Positions 16,322 to 23,895 of a stretch of DNA of 64,000 bases are shown here, in pieces. Origin of the DNA: Pseudomonadota bacterium (GTDB lineage Bacteria > Myxococcota_A > Polyangia > Polyangiales > Polyangiaceae); NCBI GenBank assembly GCA_023402175.1, contig JAEXCN010000355.1, positions 1 to 64,000 on the forward strand. The letters are read 5' to 3'. Numbering within the stretch: the first letter of the stretch is position 1; each line of letters opens with the position of its first letter. The position numbers and the translations under genes are program-made. Under the pieces are notes generated by a model. The model was not told the DNA's origin and searched no databases. It saw only the letters and a list, made by a program, of their open reading frames with translations.

Positions 16322-17020
16322 TCACCACTTGGGCTTGCGGACCTGCGCGTAGCGGAACGGGCCCTTCGGGTGATCTTCGAAGTGAAGGTGCGGACCGGTC
16401 ACGTTGCCCGTCGCGCCGACTTTGCCGAGCGTCTGCCCCGCGTGGACCCGCGTGCCGGCAGCAACCGCGCGGCTCGACAGATGGCAGTAAACGTACGTGC
16501 GCCCGTTGTCGGCATCGAGGCCGATCCACCGGCCGTACGCGCCGCCGTTGTTGTTCGACCAGCGGATCTTCCCGCTCCTCACCGCGACGACGCGCGTGCC
16601 CTTCGGCGCCGCATAGTCGTCCCCGGTGTGGAAGCCGGCGGCGTAGCGCGGATTCTTCACGCCGTACGGATACGTCACGCGTCGCCCCGGCACCGGCGAC
16701 GCGATGCGCGAGAGGGCTTCCGCCGTCGAACCGACATCGCCCACGGGGACTTCGATTTCGGCGACGTCGTCTTCGAGCGCGGGCGTCAGATCGAGGTCGT
16801 CGGCGCCGAGCGACGCCGAATCGTCGGGCGTCCCGAAGTCGGCCGTCGCCTCGTCGTCGCCGTGCGGATCGGCCTCCGTCGGGGTGGCCTCTGAGAGAAC
16901 GGGCTGGCCTTCGCGCGGCTCGTCGACGTCGTTGCTGCAGCCCGATGTCGTGAGCGCGAGAGCAACGGCGGACGAGAAGACGAGGGAGCAGGCGGAACGG
17001 AGCTTTCGGCGAATCGTCAT
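16322..17020 (-). CDS. M23-family peptidase lipoprotein (short paralogue)
   Basis: A 232-residue lipoprotein (lipobox TSGC) with an Asp/Glu-rich linker and a C-terminal LytM/M23 zinc peptidase domain. HTGDD supplies the His and Asp ligands and HLHFEDH the last His pair (GATGNVTGPHLHFED). It would cleave peptidoglycan cross-links or bind peptidoglycan as a regulator. Its catalytic domain is nearly the same as that of the upstream gene at 17189 (shared IGLDADNGRTYVYCHLSSR), so the two are a tandem duplication. The ATG at 17020 starts the signal peptide; the open frame extends to 17179 without support. Confidence 0.88.
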   Translation of the reverse strand: MTIRRKLRSACSLVFSSAVALALTTSGCSNDVDEPREGQPVLSEATPTEADPHGDDEATADFGTPDDSASLGADDLDLTPALEDDVAEIEVPVGDVGSTAEALSRIASPVPGRRVTYPYGVKNPRYAAGFHTGDDYAAPKGTRVVAVRSGKIRWSNNNGGAYGRWIGLDADNGRTYVYCHLSSRAVAAGTRVHAGQTLGKVGATGNVTGPHLHFEDHPKGPFRYAQVRKPKW

Positions 17021-17138
17021 GGGACGTCGTTCAGCACGTCGTGAGCCAGCGCGGTCTCGGTGGACGTTTTCCGGGACACTGTGATCGTCGCCTCGCAACG
17101 CGGGCCGATTGCGCCGTTTGCGCAGCTTCCCGCGCGAG

Positions 17139-17184
17139 CGCTCGTGGACGATCGTCGACGCTCGTCGCGAATCGTCCACGAGCG
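17139..17184. promoter_or_regulatory. 14-base inverted repeat between the two M23 genes
   Basis: CGCTCGTGGACGAT (17139-17152) and its exact complement ATCGTCCACGAGCG (17171-17184) flank an 18-base spacer. It lies just past the stop of the upstream peptidase gene and 119-164 bases before the start of the downstream one. There is no T-tract, so it is not a standard terminator. The core CTCGTGGACGATCGTC recurs upstream of the other peptidase gene, which suggests an operator. Confidence 0.5.
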
Positions 17185-17188
17185 CGGA

Positions 17189-18049
17189 TCACCAGGCGGG
17201 CTTTCGGACCTGCGCGTAGACGAACGGGCCCTTCGGGTGATCCTCGAAGTGGAGGTGCGGACCGGTGACGTTGCCGGTCGCGCCCGTCTTCGCGACGATC
17301 TGCCCAGCGACGACCTTCGTGCCTGCAGCGACGAGGCGGCTCGAGAGGTGGCAATAGACGTACGTGCGTCCATTGTCGGCATCGAGACCGATCCACTTGC
17401 CGTATGCGCCTCCGCTGTCGTTCGACCAGCGGATGGTGCCGCTGCGGACGGCGACGGCGTTACTACCGGTCGGCGTCGCGTAGTCGTCGCCCGTGTGATA
17501 GCCGGCGGCGTAGCGTGAGTTCTTCACACCGAACGGATACGTCACGCTCTTGCCCGGCACCGGCGACGGGACGCGCGCGCCGGGAGGCGTCTTGCAGGAA
17601 TCGTTGCTGCCCGCGTTGACCATGCAGCCCGCGGCGCACTTCTCGACGACACTCGGCGTGCCCGAGCCGTTGCACTTGTAGAGGGTGCTCGGATCGCCGA
17701 TGACCTTGTCGCCTCCGCAGTAGAGGCCGCCCGCGACGCAGCCGCCGCCACTCGGCACCACGACGGCCGCATCCGCGCCGGCATCGGGGGCGGTATCGGG
17801 GGCGCCGACCGGCGGCTCGACGGTGTCTGCACCGAGCGACGGATCGTCGTTCGGCGGCGCGCCCTCGTCACCGTCGGCGTCGTCGCCGTGGTCCTCTCCG
17901 GTCTTTCCGGCGTGCGTGCGTGCAGGAGCCGGGGCCGCGAGCTCGCCGGGCGAGGCGTCGTCCGCGCTGCATCCAGCGGACAGACCGCCGAAACACGCGG
18001 TCGACGCGAGAACGAATCCGAATCCGAGGCAGAGGGCGCGATGCGACAT
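17189..18049 (-). CDS. M23-family peptidase lipoprotein with a Cys-rich module
   Basis: A 286-residue protein beginning MSHRALCLGFGFVLASTACF with an Ala/Gly-Cys lipobox region (GLSAGC), an Asp/Pro-rich linker, one Cys-rich 'GDPSTLY' module (LYCGGDKVIGDPSTLYKCNG ... KCAAGCMV ... NDSC) and a C-terminal M23 peptidase domain (HTGDD, GPHLHFEDH). The module is the one duplicated in the lipoprotein at 9526. The peptidase domain should act on the cell wall; the module may bind or position it. It is the longer tandem paralogue of 16322-17020. Start ATG at 18049. Confidence 0.88.
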   Translation of the reverse strand: MSHRALCLGFGFVLASTACFGGLSAGCSADDASPGELAAPAPARTHAGKTGEDHGDDADGDEGAPPNDDPSLGADTVEPPVGAPDTAPDAGADAAVVVPSGGGCVAGGLYCGGDKVIGDPSTLYKCNGSGTPSVVEKCAAGCMVNAGSNDSCKTPPGARVPSPVPGKSVTYPFGVKNSRYAAGYHTGDDYATPTGSNAVAVRSGTIRWSNDSGGAYGKWIGLDADNGRTYVYCHLSSRLVAAGTKVVAGQIVAKTGATGNVTGPHLHFEDHPKGPFVYAQVRKPAW

Positions 18050-18130
18050 GGCCGCGGGCGTTGCACGACGAGTGCCGTGGCCGTAGACGCGGCGAAGAAC
18101 GAGGATCGCGCGAAAGACGCCGCCCGCCTC

Positions 18131-18146
18131 GTGGACGATCGTCCAC
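18131..18146. promoter_or_regulatory. Perfect 16-base palindrome upstream of the M23 gene
   Basis: GTGGACGATCGTCCAC is fully self-complementary and lies 82 bases upstream of the ATG at 18049. With its flank it shares CTCGTGGACGATCGTC with the inverted repeat before the second M23 gene. It is a likely operator for a dimeric regulator not encoded nearby in an obvious way. The divergent PhnB gene starts 180 bases away. Confidence 0.5.
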
Positions 18147-18325
18147 AAGGCTTCCGATCGAAGCGCGCAGCGTACAGAAGAGCTTGGAATAGATCTCCCA
18201 ACCGTCGGATCTTGCAATGGAATGTAGAAATGTCGAAAATCGTCTCCGGTGATGTCGAGAGCGGCGCGTCCGCTCCGTCGTCTCTGTGTTCCGGGAGAGG
18301 CCCGGCCAAGAAGACGGAGACCACC

Positions 18326-18802
18326 ATGACGACCACGATCACAACCTTCCTCACCTACGACACCCAGGCCGAAGAGGCGGCGCAGCTCTACACGTCGCTC
18401 TTCGACGGCAAGATCAAGGAGACGATGCGCTACCCGGCCGGCGGGCCGAAGCCGGCGGGCTCGGTACTCTCGGTGACGTTCGAGCTGTTCGGACAGACGT
18501 ACATCGCGCTGAACGGCGGCCCCTCGTTCACGTTCGCGCAGGGCTTCTCGCTGATGGTCCAGGTCGACACGCAGGCGGAGATCGACCGGCTCTGGAAGAA
18601 GCTGACCGAGAACGGCGGCAAGGAAGTGCAGTGCGGCTGGCTCGTCGACAAGTTCGGCGTGTCCTGGCAGATCGTCCCGAAGCAGCTCGGCGCGATGCTC
18701 GCGAGCCCGGACCGGCCGAAGGCGACCCGCGCGATGGGGGCGATGATGGGAATGAAGAAGCTCGACCTGGCGAAGCTGCAGGCCGCATTCGACGGCGTGT
18801 GA
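18326..18802 (+). CDS. PhnB-like VOC superfamily protein
   Basis: A 158-residue protein of the glyoxalase/VOC fold, PhnB-like group (ITTFLTYDTQAEEAAQLYTS, SVTFELFGQTYIALNGGP, DKFGVSWQIVPKQL). GGAG lies seven bases before the ATG. Proteins of this group commonly accompany DGPF proteins and ECF42-type sigma factors, as here: the next two genes are those. The enzymatic role is unknown. Confidence 0.88.
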   Translation: MTTTITTFLTYDTQAEEAAQLYTSLFDGKIKETMRYPAGGPKPAGSVLSVTFELFGQTYIALNGGPSFTFAQGFSLMVQVDTQAEIDRLWKKLTENGGKEVQCGWLVDKFGVSWQIVPKQLGAMLASPDRPKATRAMGAMMGMKKLDLAKLQAAFDGV

Positions 18803-18815
18803 AGGAGAACGAACG

Positions 18816-19214
18816 ATGAAATTCATGTTGATGATGCACGCGCCTCGCGGCACCGGCGACTATCAGATCAACTCGTGGACGCCCGAGGACTTCCGGGCCC
18901 ACATCCAGTTCATGAAGGACCTGAACAAGGACCTCCGCGAAGCCGGCGAGCTCGTCGGCGCAGAAGGCCTCGCCCCTCCGGGACAGGCGCGCGTCGTCCG
19001 CTCGAAAGGCGAAGGCGCCCCCGAGGTGACGGACGGGCCCTTCGCCGAGGCGAAGGAGTTCCTCGTGGGCTACTGGATCGTCGACGTCGAGAACGCCGAG
19101 CGCGCCTACGCGATCGCCGGCAAAGCGTCGACCGCACCTGGCCCCGGCGGAAAGCCGCTCGGCATTCCGATCGAGGTGCGTCAGGTGATGAGCGTGCCGC
19201 CCGACTCGCTGTGA
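18816..19214 (+). CDS. YCII-related DGPF-domain protein
   Basis: A 132-residue protein with the signature motif DGPFAEAKEFLVGYWIVDVE. DGPF proteins are small and of unknown function, and are almost always encoded next to ECF42-type sigma factors. AAGGAG lies eight bases before the ATG. The TGA overlaps the GTG start of the sigma factor (GTGA). Confidence 0.92.
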   Translation: MKFMLMMHAPRGTGDYQINSWTPEDFRAHIQFMKDLNKDLREAGELVGAEGLAPPGQARVVRSKGEGAPEVTDGPFAEAKEFLVGYWIVDVENAERAYAIAGKASTAPGPGGKPLGIPIEVRQVMSVPPDSL

Positions 19215-20449
19215 AGACGACGGGCGAGCACCTTCTCCGCGAGCTGGCACCGCAGGTGCTCGGCGCCGTCGTCCGTCGTTATGGCGACTTCGGCGCCGCG
19301 GAGGATGCGGTGCAAGAAGCGCTCGTCGCGGCTGCGTTCGAATGGCCGCGCGCGGGCGTGCCCGAAAACCCGCGCGCGTGGCTCATCCAGGTGGCCGCTC
19401 GCAAGCTCACCGATCAACTTCGGTCGGACTCTGCGCGCCGCCGGCGCGAAACGAAGGTCGTTCTCGAAACACCGCCGGAAGAGAACATGGTACCGCCGCC
19501 TGACGAAGCACCCGTGGAGCAGGACGACACGCTCGTTCTTCTCTTCATGTGCTGTCATCCGGCGCTCACGCGTCCGTCGGCCATCGCGCTGACCTTGCGC
19601 GCCGTCGGTGGCCTCACCACCGCGGAGATCGCGAGCGCGTTCCTCGTGCCCGAGGCGACGATGGCGCAGCGAATCAGTCGCGCGAAGCAGAGCATCAAGA
19701 GCTCCGGCGTGGGCTTCGTGATGCCCCCGCCCGAGATGCGCGACGCGAGCCTCGGCGCCGTCCTCCACGTCCTCTACCTGATCTTCAACGAGGGCTACGC
19801 GACGAGCTCGGGAGAGGTCCACCAGCGCGTGGACCTCTCGACCGAAGCGATCCGCCTCGCGCGCGCGGCCCACGCGCTGCTCCCCGAGAACGGCGAGGTG
19901 AGCGGGCTCCTCGCGCTCATGCTGCTCACCGATGCCCGGCGCGCCGCACGATCGGGACCGAACGGCGAGATCATCCCGCTCGACGAACAGGATCGATCGC
20001 TGTGGGACAGGAACGCGATCGCGGAGGGCGTCCAGCTCGTGACCGAGGCGCTGACGCGTGGCACTGTCGGCTCGTACTCGCTACAGGCCGCCATCGCCGC
20101 GGTGCACGACGAAGCCGCGCGCGCCGAGGACACGGACTGGCCGCAGATCGTCGCGCTCTACGGAGTGTTGATGCGGCTCTCCGACAACCCGATGGTCGCG
20201 TTGAACCATGCCGTGGCCGTCGCGATGGCGCATGGACCGACCGAAGGGCTGGCGCTTCTCGACAAGCTCGATCGCGATCCGCGAATCAAGGATCACCACC
20301 GGCTCGATGCGGTGCGCGCCCACCTCCTCGAGCGTGCGGGGAGGAGCGCGGACGCGCTCCGCTACTACGGGGCGGCGGCGGAGAAGACCGCGAGCCTTCC
20401 AGAGCGCAACTATCTGCTTCTCAAGATTGCGCGGCTCCGCGCGAGCTGA
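19211..20449 (+). CDS. ECF42-type RNA polymerase sigma factor with C-terminal TPR-like extension
   Basis: A 412-residue sigma factor, about twice the usual ECF length. Sigma-2 covers residues about 15-75 (FGAAEDAVQEALVAAAFEW, NPRAWLIQVAARKLTDQLR), and sigma-4 about 110-165 (LTTAEIASAFLVPEATMAQR). A helical extension of about 230 residues follows (LYLIFNEGYATSSG, ALLPENGEVSGLLALMLL, YSLQAAIAAVHDEA, LNHAVAVAMAHG) that is characteristic of ECF42 and thought to replace an anti-sigma factor. The start is GTG, overlapping the DGPF gene, which confirms the expected pairing. Confidence 0.93.
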   Translation: MKTTGEHLLRELAPQVLGAVVRRYGDFGAAEDAVQEALVAAAFEWPRAGVPENPRAWLIQVAARKLTDQLRSDSARRRRETKVVLETPPEENMVPPPDEAPVEQDDTLVLLFMCCHPALTRPSAIALTLRAVGGLTTAEIASAFLVPEATMAQRISRAKQSIKSSGVGFVMPPPEMRDASLGAVLHVLYLIFNEGYATSSGEVHQRVDLSTEAIRLARAAHALLPENGEVSGLLALMLLTDARRAARSGPNGEIIPLDEQDRSLWDRNAIAEGVQLVTEALTRGTVGSYSLQAAIAAVHDEAARAEDTDWPQIVALYGVLMRLSDNPMVALNHAVAVAMAHGPTEGLALLDKLDRDPRIKDHHRLDAVRAHLLERAGRSADALRYYGAAAEKTASLPERNYLLLKIARLRAS

Positions 20450-20628
20450 CCCGCAACCGATCGCGTTCCCAGTCACGATGCTGACCTGAAGCCCCTGCGC
20501 TGTGACGCAGCGACCACACCCGCGACGCCGTCACCATGCCTCCGCGCTCGCGATCGCCTGATTCCACGCGACGTCCCGCACGGCACCGACGTTGCGTCAG
20601 GCACCCCGCTTTCTTGGGAGGTCCGAAC

Positions 20629-21084
20629 ATGGTCGAAGGTTCTCGCATCGCACGTGGCAATCCCTCGCTCGCCATCCTCGCCGTCGCCCTCGCGGTGGCT
20701 GCATGCGGCATCGGGGACGGACGCGACGACGACGACCGCTCCTCGTCGCCGTGTCCCGCAGGCACGGCGCGCGGCGCGAGCGCCGCGGGCGGAGGCACGA
20801 CGAGCGGCTCATCGAGCGGCGCAGGCCCTTCGAGCGACTCGAGCGGCACGAGCTCCTCGTCCGGCACGAGCTCCTCGTCCGGTACGACAGGCTCGCCGGC
20901 GCCCTCCTCCGGTAGCGGAGCGGATTCGCTCTGCATCCCGAACGCCGTCTGCGCAGGGATCTCCAGCTGCCACGACGACTGCTACGGCGATCGCTGCTGT
21001 CAGATCTCATGCGCCTGCGACTCGTCCGACACGAGCAGCACGAGCTCGCACCTGCGTTGCTCGATGTCCTGCACGGGCAAGTAG
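20629..21084 (+). CDS. Lipoprotein with Ser/Gly linker and Cys-rich C-terminus
   Basis: A 151-residue protein with a signal ending VAAC, an acidic DDDD segment, a 55-residue linker dominated by Ser, Gly and Thr (GTSSSSGTSSSSGTTGSP), and a small domain with ten Cys in about 50 residues (SLCIPNAVCAGISSCHDDCY, DRCCQISCAC, LRCSMSC). GGGAGG lies seven bases before the ATG at 20629. The layout fits a surface-tethered disulfide-rich domain. Family unknown. Confidence 0.72.
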   Translation: MVEGSRIARGNPSLAILAVALAVAACGIGDGRDDDDRSSSPCPAGTARGASAAGGGTTSGSSSGAGPSSDSSGTSSSSGTSSSSGTTGSPAPSSGSGADSLCIPNAVCAGISSCHDDCYGDRCCQISCACDSSDTSSTSSHLRCSMSCTGK

Positions 21085-21188
21085 CAACGAGGTCGTGCTC
21101 GTCAGGCGGCCGGACGGACGACGGGCGCGGCGGAACATGACGTCCGAAACAGGCCCGTCTGTCTTATCCTCCGCCCGGACGGTTCGAT

Positions 21189-21983
21189 ATGACGACCTGG
21201 AATGAAAGATTCTGCGAAACGAACGGCATCAGCCTCCACTACCTCCGAACCGGAGGCGCCAAACCTCCTGTCGTCCTGCTCCACGGATTGATGGGCAGCG
21301 GCGCTTGCTGGACTCCCCTCGCCCGCGCGCTCGAGAGTGAATTCGACGTCGTCATGCCCGACGCAAGAGGGCACGGCGGGTCGAGCGCGCCGCTCCACGG
21401 GTACCGGTACGACGATCACGCGAGCGACGTCGTCGGCCTCATCCGCGAGCTCTCGCTCTCGCGTCCGGTCCTGCTCGGCCACTCGATGGGCGGCATGACC
21501 GCCGCGGTGGTGGCGAGTCGAGGTGCGGGGCTCCTCCGCGGCCTCATTCTGGTCGACCCGACGTTCTTGAGCCCCGAACGTCAACGCGAGGTGCACGATA
21601 GCGACGTCGCCGCTCAACACCGCCGGGCCCTCGGTCTACAGAAGTCTGAACTCGTTGCGCAGGCCCGAGCCCGGAACCCGCGTCGCTCGCGCGAGATCAT
21701 CGAGCTCCAGGCCGAGGCCAGATTGAAAACCCATATGGCCGCCTTCGACGTGCTCACGCCGCCCAATCCCGAGTATCGCGACGTCGTGAGCGCAATCGAC
21801 GTCCCGAGCCTCCTCGTCATCGGCGACAGCCCCGTCGTGACGCTCGACATGGCAACGGAGCTGCGCAGCCTCAACCCACGCCTGCGAATCGAACAAATCC
21901 AGAACGCCGGTCATGGCCTTCCGTTCGAACAACCCGAGCGCCTGGGAGAGGTGGTCGTGTCGTTCCTGCGTGAGCTGGCTTAG
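21189..21983 (+). CDS. Alpha/beta-hydrolase
   Basis: A 264-residue cytoplasmic hydrolase. Oxyanion segment LLHGLMGSG, nucleophile elbow GHSMGG (Ser99), a probable acid in VIGDSPVV and the catalytic His in NAGHGLPFEQPE. Similar enzymes hydrolyse esters, lactones or C-C bonds; the substrate cannot be told. It is monocistronic, with no obvious partner. Confidence 0.9.
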   Translation: MTTWNERFCETNGISLHYLRTGGAKPPVVLLHGLMGSGACWTPLARALESEFDVVMPDARGHGGSSAPLHGYRYDDHASDVVGLIRELSLSRPVLLGHSMGGMTAAVVASRGAGLLRGLILVDPTFLSPERQREVHDSDVAAQHRRALGLQKSELVAQARARNPRRSREIIELQAEARLKTHMAAFDVLTPPNPEYRDVVSAIDVPSLLVIGDSPVVTLDMATELRSLNPRLRIEQIQNAGHGLPFEQPERLGEVVVSFLRELA

Positions 21984-22310
21984 CCTCGTCTCAGAGGGAT
22001 CCTCGTTCGCGAGCGGAGTCGAGCAAGCTCCTCAGCGTCGCCGTGGTGCCCTGTGCGAGGTGGCTGCCAGCGACCTACAACACGAGCCTCGAGGACATTG
22101 CGCAGACGTTGGACCAAGTCCGCATCGACACCGACGACGATCAACAGCTCCACGACACGAGCATACCGGATGTGAAAGATCCCGATGTTCTGCTCGCGAG
22201 TCGGCAGCGTTTGATCGCGACGGTGAGCCCGTCGGATGCGATCCCCTGCGGCCGGACGGTCGGGCACTCGCGAGATGCGTGTAGTTGACGCTCTCTTCCA
22301 GGTCCAAGCC
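21984..22310. other. Gene-free stretch
   Basis: No convincing gene. A minus-strand frame contains a protein-like segment (around IGIFHIRYARVVELLIVVGV), but its third positions are not clearly GC-biased and it has no good start, so at most it is a decayed remnant. Confidence 0.4.
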
Positions 22311-22646
22311 TCAGCGGGGTGTTCGGCGGGTCCGCTTTCCACGGGCGATCTCGGTCGCGAGGGCCTCGAGAGGCGGGCCCCAGAAGCGCCGAAACTGCCC
22401 AAGCCATGCGTCGACCTCGGCCAGCGGTCGCGCGTCGACGGCGTAGAGGCGGCGCGCGCCCTCGGCTCGCACCGTCGCGAAGCCGCTCTCGCGCAAGACC
22501 TTCAGCTGCTGCGATACCGCAGATTGCGTGATGCCGAATTCTTTGGAGATGACCTCGACGACTTCGCCCGAGGCATGCTCGCCCTCGGCCAACAGCTCCA
22601 AGATACGACGCCGAACTGGATCGCCGAGGACGTCGAACGCGTGCAT
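22311..22646 (-). CDS. ArsR-family transcriptional regulator
   Basis: A 111-residue winged helix-turn-helix repressor (FDVLGDPVRRRILELLAEGE, FGITQSAVSQQLKVLRESGF, GARRLYAVDARPLAEVDAWL). No metal-binding Cys motif is present, so it belongs to the ArsR branch paired with SRPBCC proteins rather than to the metal sensors. Its ATG shares a base with the stop of the SRPBCC gene (TGATG), so the two are co-translated. The long C-terminal helix (FRRFWGPPLEALATEIARGK) is typical of this pair. Confidence 0.93.
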   Translation of the reverse strand: MHAFDVLGDPVRRRILELLAEGEHASGEVVEVISKEFGITQSAVSQQLKVLRESGFATVRAEGARRLYAVDARPLAEVDAWLGQFRRFWGPPLEALATEIARGKRTRRTPR

Positions 22647-23275
22647 CAGGTCCCCGTGTAGAACGCGATGGTTCGTTCCGCCTGCGCCCGCGCCTCTTCG
22701 GGATTCGCTCCCGACGCAATGTACGCCTCGCCCCACGCTTCGCCGCACTTGCGGACGAACGCCTTTCCCTCGGTCGAGAGCGTCCAGGCCTGGAAAGCGG
22801 CGGGATCGATCGCCACTCCCGGATTGGCCAGATGCTGCTCCAGACCGTGGAGCCCGAGGTCCCAGCCGACGCCCGTCGCGCCCGGCCCGTACTTCTTCAG
22901 GTGCTCCTCGCCGATTCCGCCCTTGTGCGCGATGTGCTCGAGCGTCAGCCGCGCCCTTGTACCGTCGGGCGCGAGCCGAGCGTTGACCCAGCTCGTGGCG
23001 CCCGCGAACTCCCACGTCAAGTCGAGCGCCTCGGGCGGATCGCAGCGGGTGATGGTGCCGCCCGCGTTGCCCTCGAGCTGATATCGGCCGCCCAGCTTCA
23101 AGTCTCCCTCGACGGGAAGGAACCAGCGGGCGAGTCGCTCGGGCGTGGTGATCGCCTCCCACAGGTCGGAGACCGTCGTGTCGTAGATACGGATTGCGAC
23201 GCCGACCAGCGCGGGCTTGCCCAGGTGCTCGCGGTTCTCCACTCGGCGAAACTCGGATCCGAAAACGTCTTTCAT
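22646..23275 (-). CDS. SRPBCC/AHSA1-domain protein
   Basis: A 209-residue protein with an AHSA1-type START-like fold in its first 150 residues (IRIYDTTVSDLWEAITTPER, LARWFLPVEGDLKLGGRY, HLKKYGPGATGVGWDLGLHG). A helical tail follows (WGEAYIASGANPEEARAQAE). It probably binds a hydrophobic ligand; ArsR-SRPBCC pairs are common but their ligands are mostly unknown. An in-frame TTG at 23281 exists, but AAGGA lies six bases before the ATG at 23275. Confidence 0.9.
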   Translation of the reverse strand: MKDVFGSEFRRVENREHLGKPALVGVAIRIYDTTVSDLWEAITTPERLARWFLPVEGDLKLGGRYQLEGNAGGTITRCDPPEALDLTWEFAGATSWVNARLAPDGTRARLTLEHIAHKGGIGEEHLKKYGPGATGVGWDLGLHGLEQHLANPGVAIDPAAFQAWTLSTEGKAFVRKCGEAWGEAYIASGANPEEARAQAERTIAFYTGT

Positions 23276-23333
23276 CTGCAATCCTTTCGAGAAAGCCAGC
23301 TCATGACGCCTGATTGAGCCGCGCCGCGAGCGG

Positions 23334-23678
23334 CTACAGCTGCCAGAGGCCGTGCTGATTGCCGCCTTGGAAGTAGATGGCGAACGTGCCGTGATCGGGG
23401 ATCGCCGTCGGTGTCATGGCCATGTGACCACCAGCTTGAACCACTGCCGCGACGGCTGCATGGATGTCATCCACCAGCCAATAGGGTCGAACCACCGGCT
23501 CCTCGGTCTCACGCATCGGTGCACGCACTCCCACGAGTCCGCCGCCCGCCACTGTGGCTGTTCGCGCGTTGCCGAGCCGAGCATCAGGTTCGCCGAATTG
23601 CACTTTGTGTGCAGCGGCGTATGCAGCACACACTGCGTCGACATCCTTCGTCACGATCTCGAGATATTGAATCTTCAT
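23334..23678 (-). CDS. VOC-family (glyoxalase-like) protein
   Basis: A 114-residue single VOC domain (MKIQYLEIVTKDVDAVCAAY, YWLVDDIHAAVAAVVQAGGH, GTFAIYFQGGNQHGLWQL). Metal-type ligands may include Glu in YLEIV and His in HGTFAIY. The frame is open far upstream, but the domain begins at the ATG at 23678, preceded by GAGGA. The upstream DNA is unusually AT-rich and holds a palindrome. Function unknown. Confidence 0.85.
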   Translation of the reverse strand: MKIQYLEIVTKDVDAVCAAYAAAHKVQFGEPDARLGNARTATVAGGGLVGVRAPMRETEEPVVRPYWLVDDIHAAVAAVVQAGGHMAMTPTAIPDHGTFAIYFQGGNQHGLWQL

Positions 23679-23732
23679 GGTCCTCGTCGCCTCGCCTTGG
23701 GTTCCGGTGCTGCCCACGAGATACAATGCGCC

Positions 23733-23744
23733 GCTAATATTAGC
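23733..23744. promoter_or_regulatory. AT-rich palindrome upstream of the VOC gene
   Basis: GCTAATATTAGC is a perfect 12-base palindrome followed by AATAACTAAAGTA, in the only clearly AT-rich patch of this region and 55-66 bases upstream of the ATG at 23678. The position suits an operator over a promoter, for example of an ArsR- or MarR-type repressor. The ArsR gene at 22311 is the nearest candidate. Confidence 0.4.
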
Positions 23745-23895
23745 AATAACTAAAGTATCCGCACCGGCATCTCGAGGGTGCCGTGACCGTCTGCGCTCGG
23801 CCACGTGGAGCCACGCCCTCACAAGCGCGTACCAAACTGTGATCCCTCCCATCGAGGTGATGGAACCCTCGCCTTGGCTCGACTACCGGTAAACC

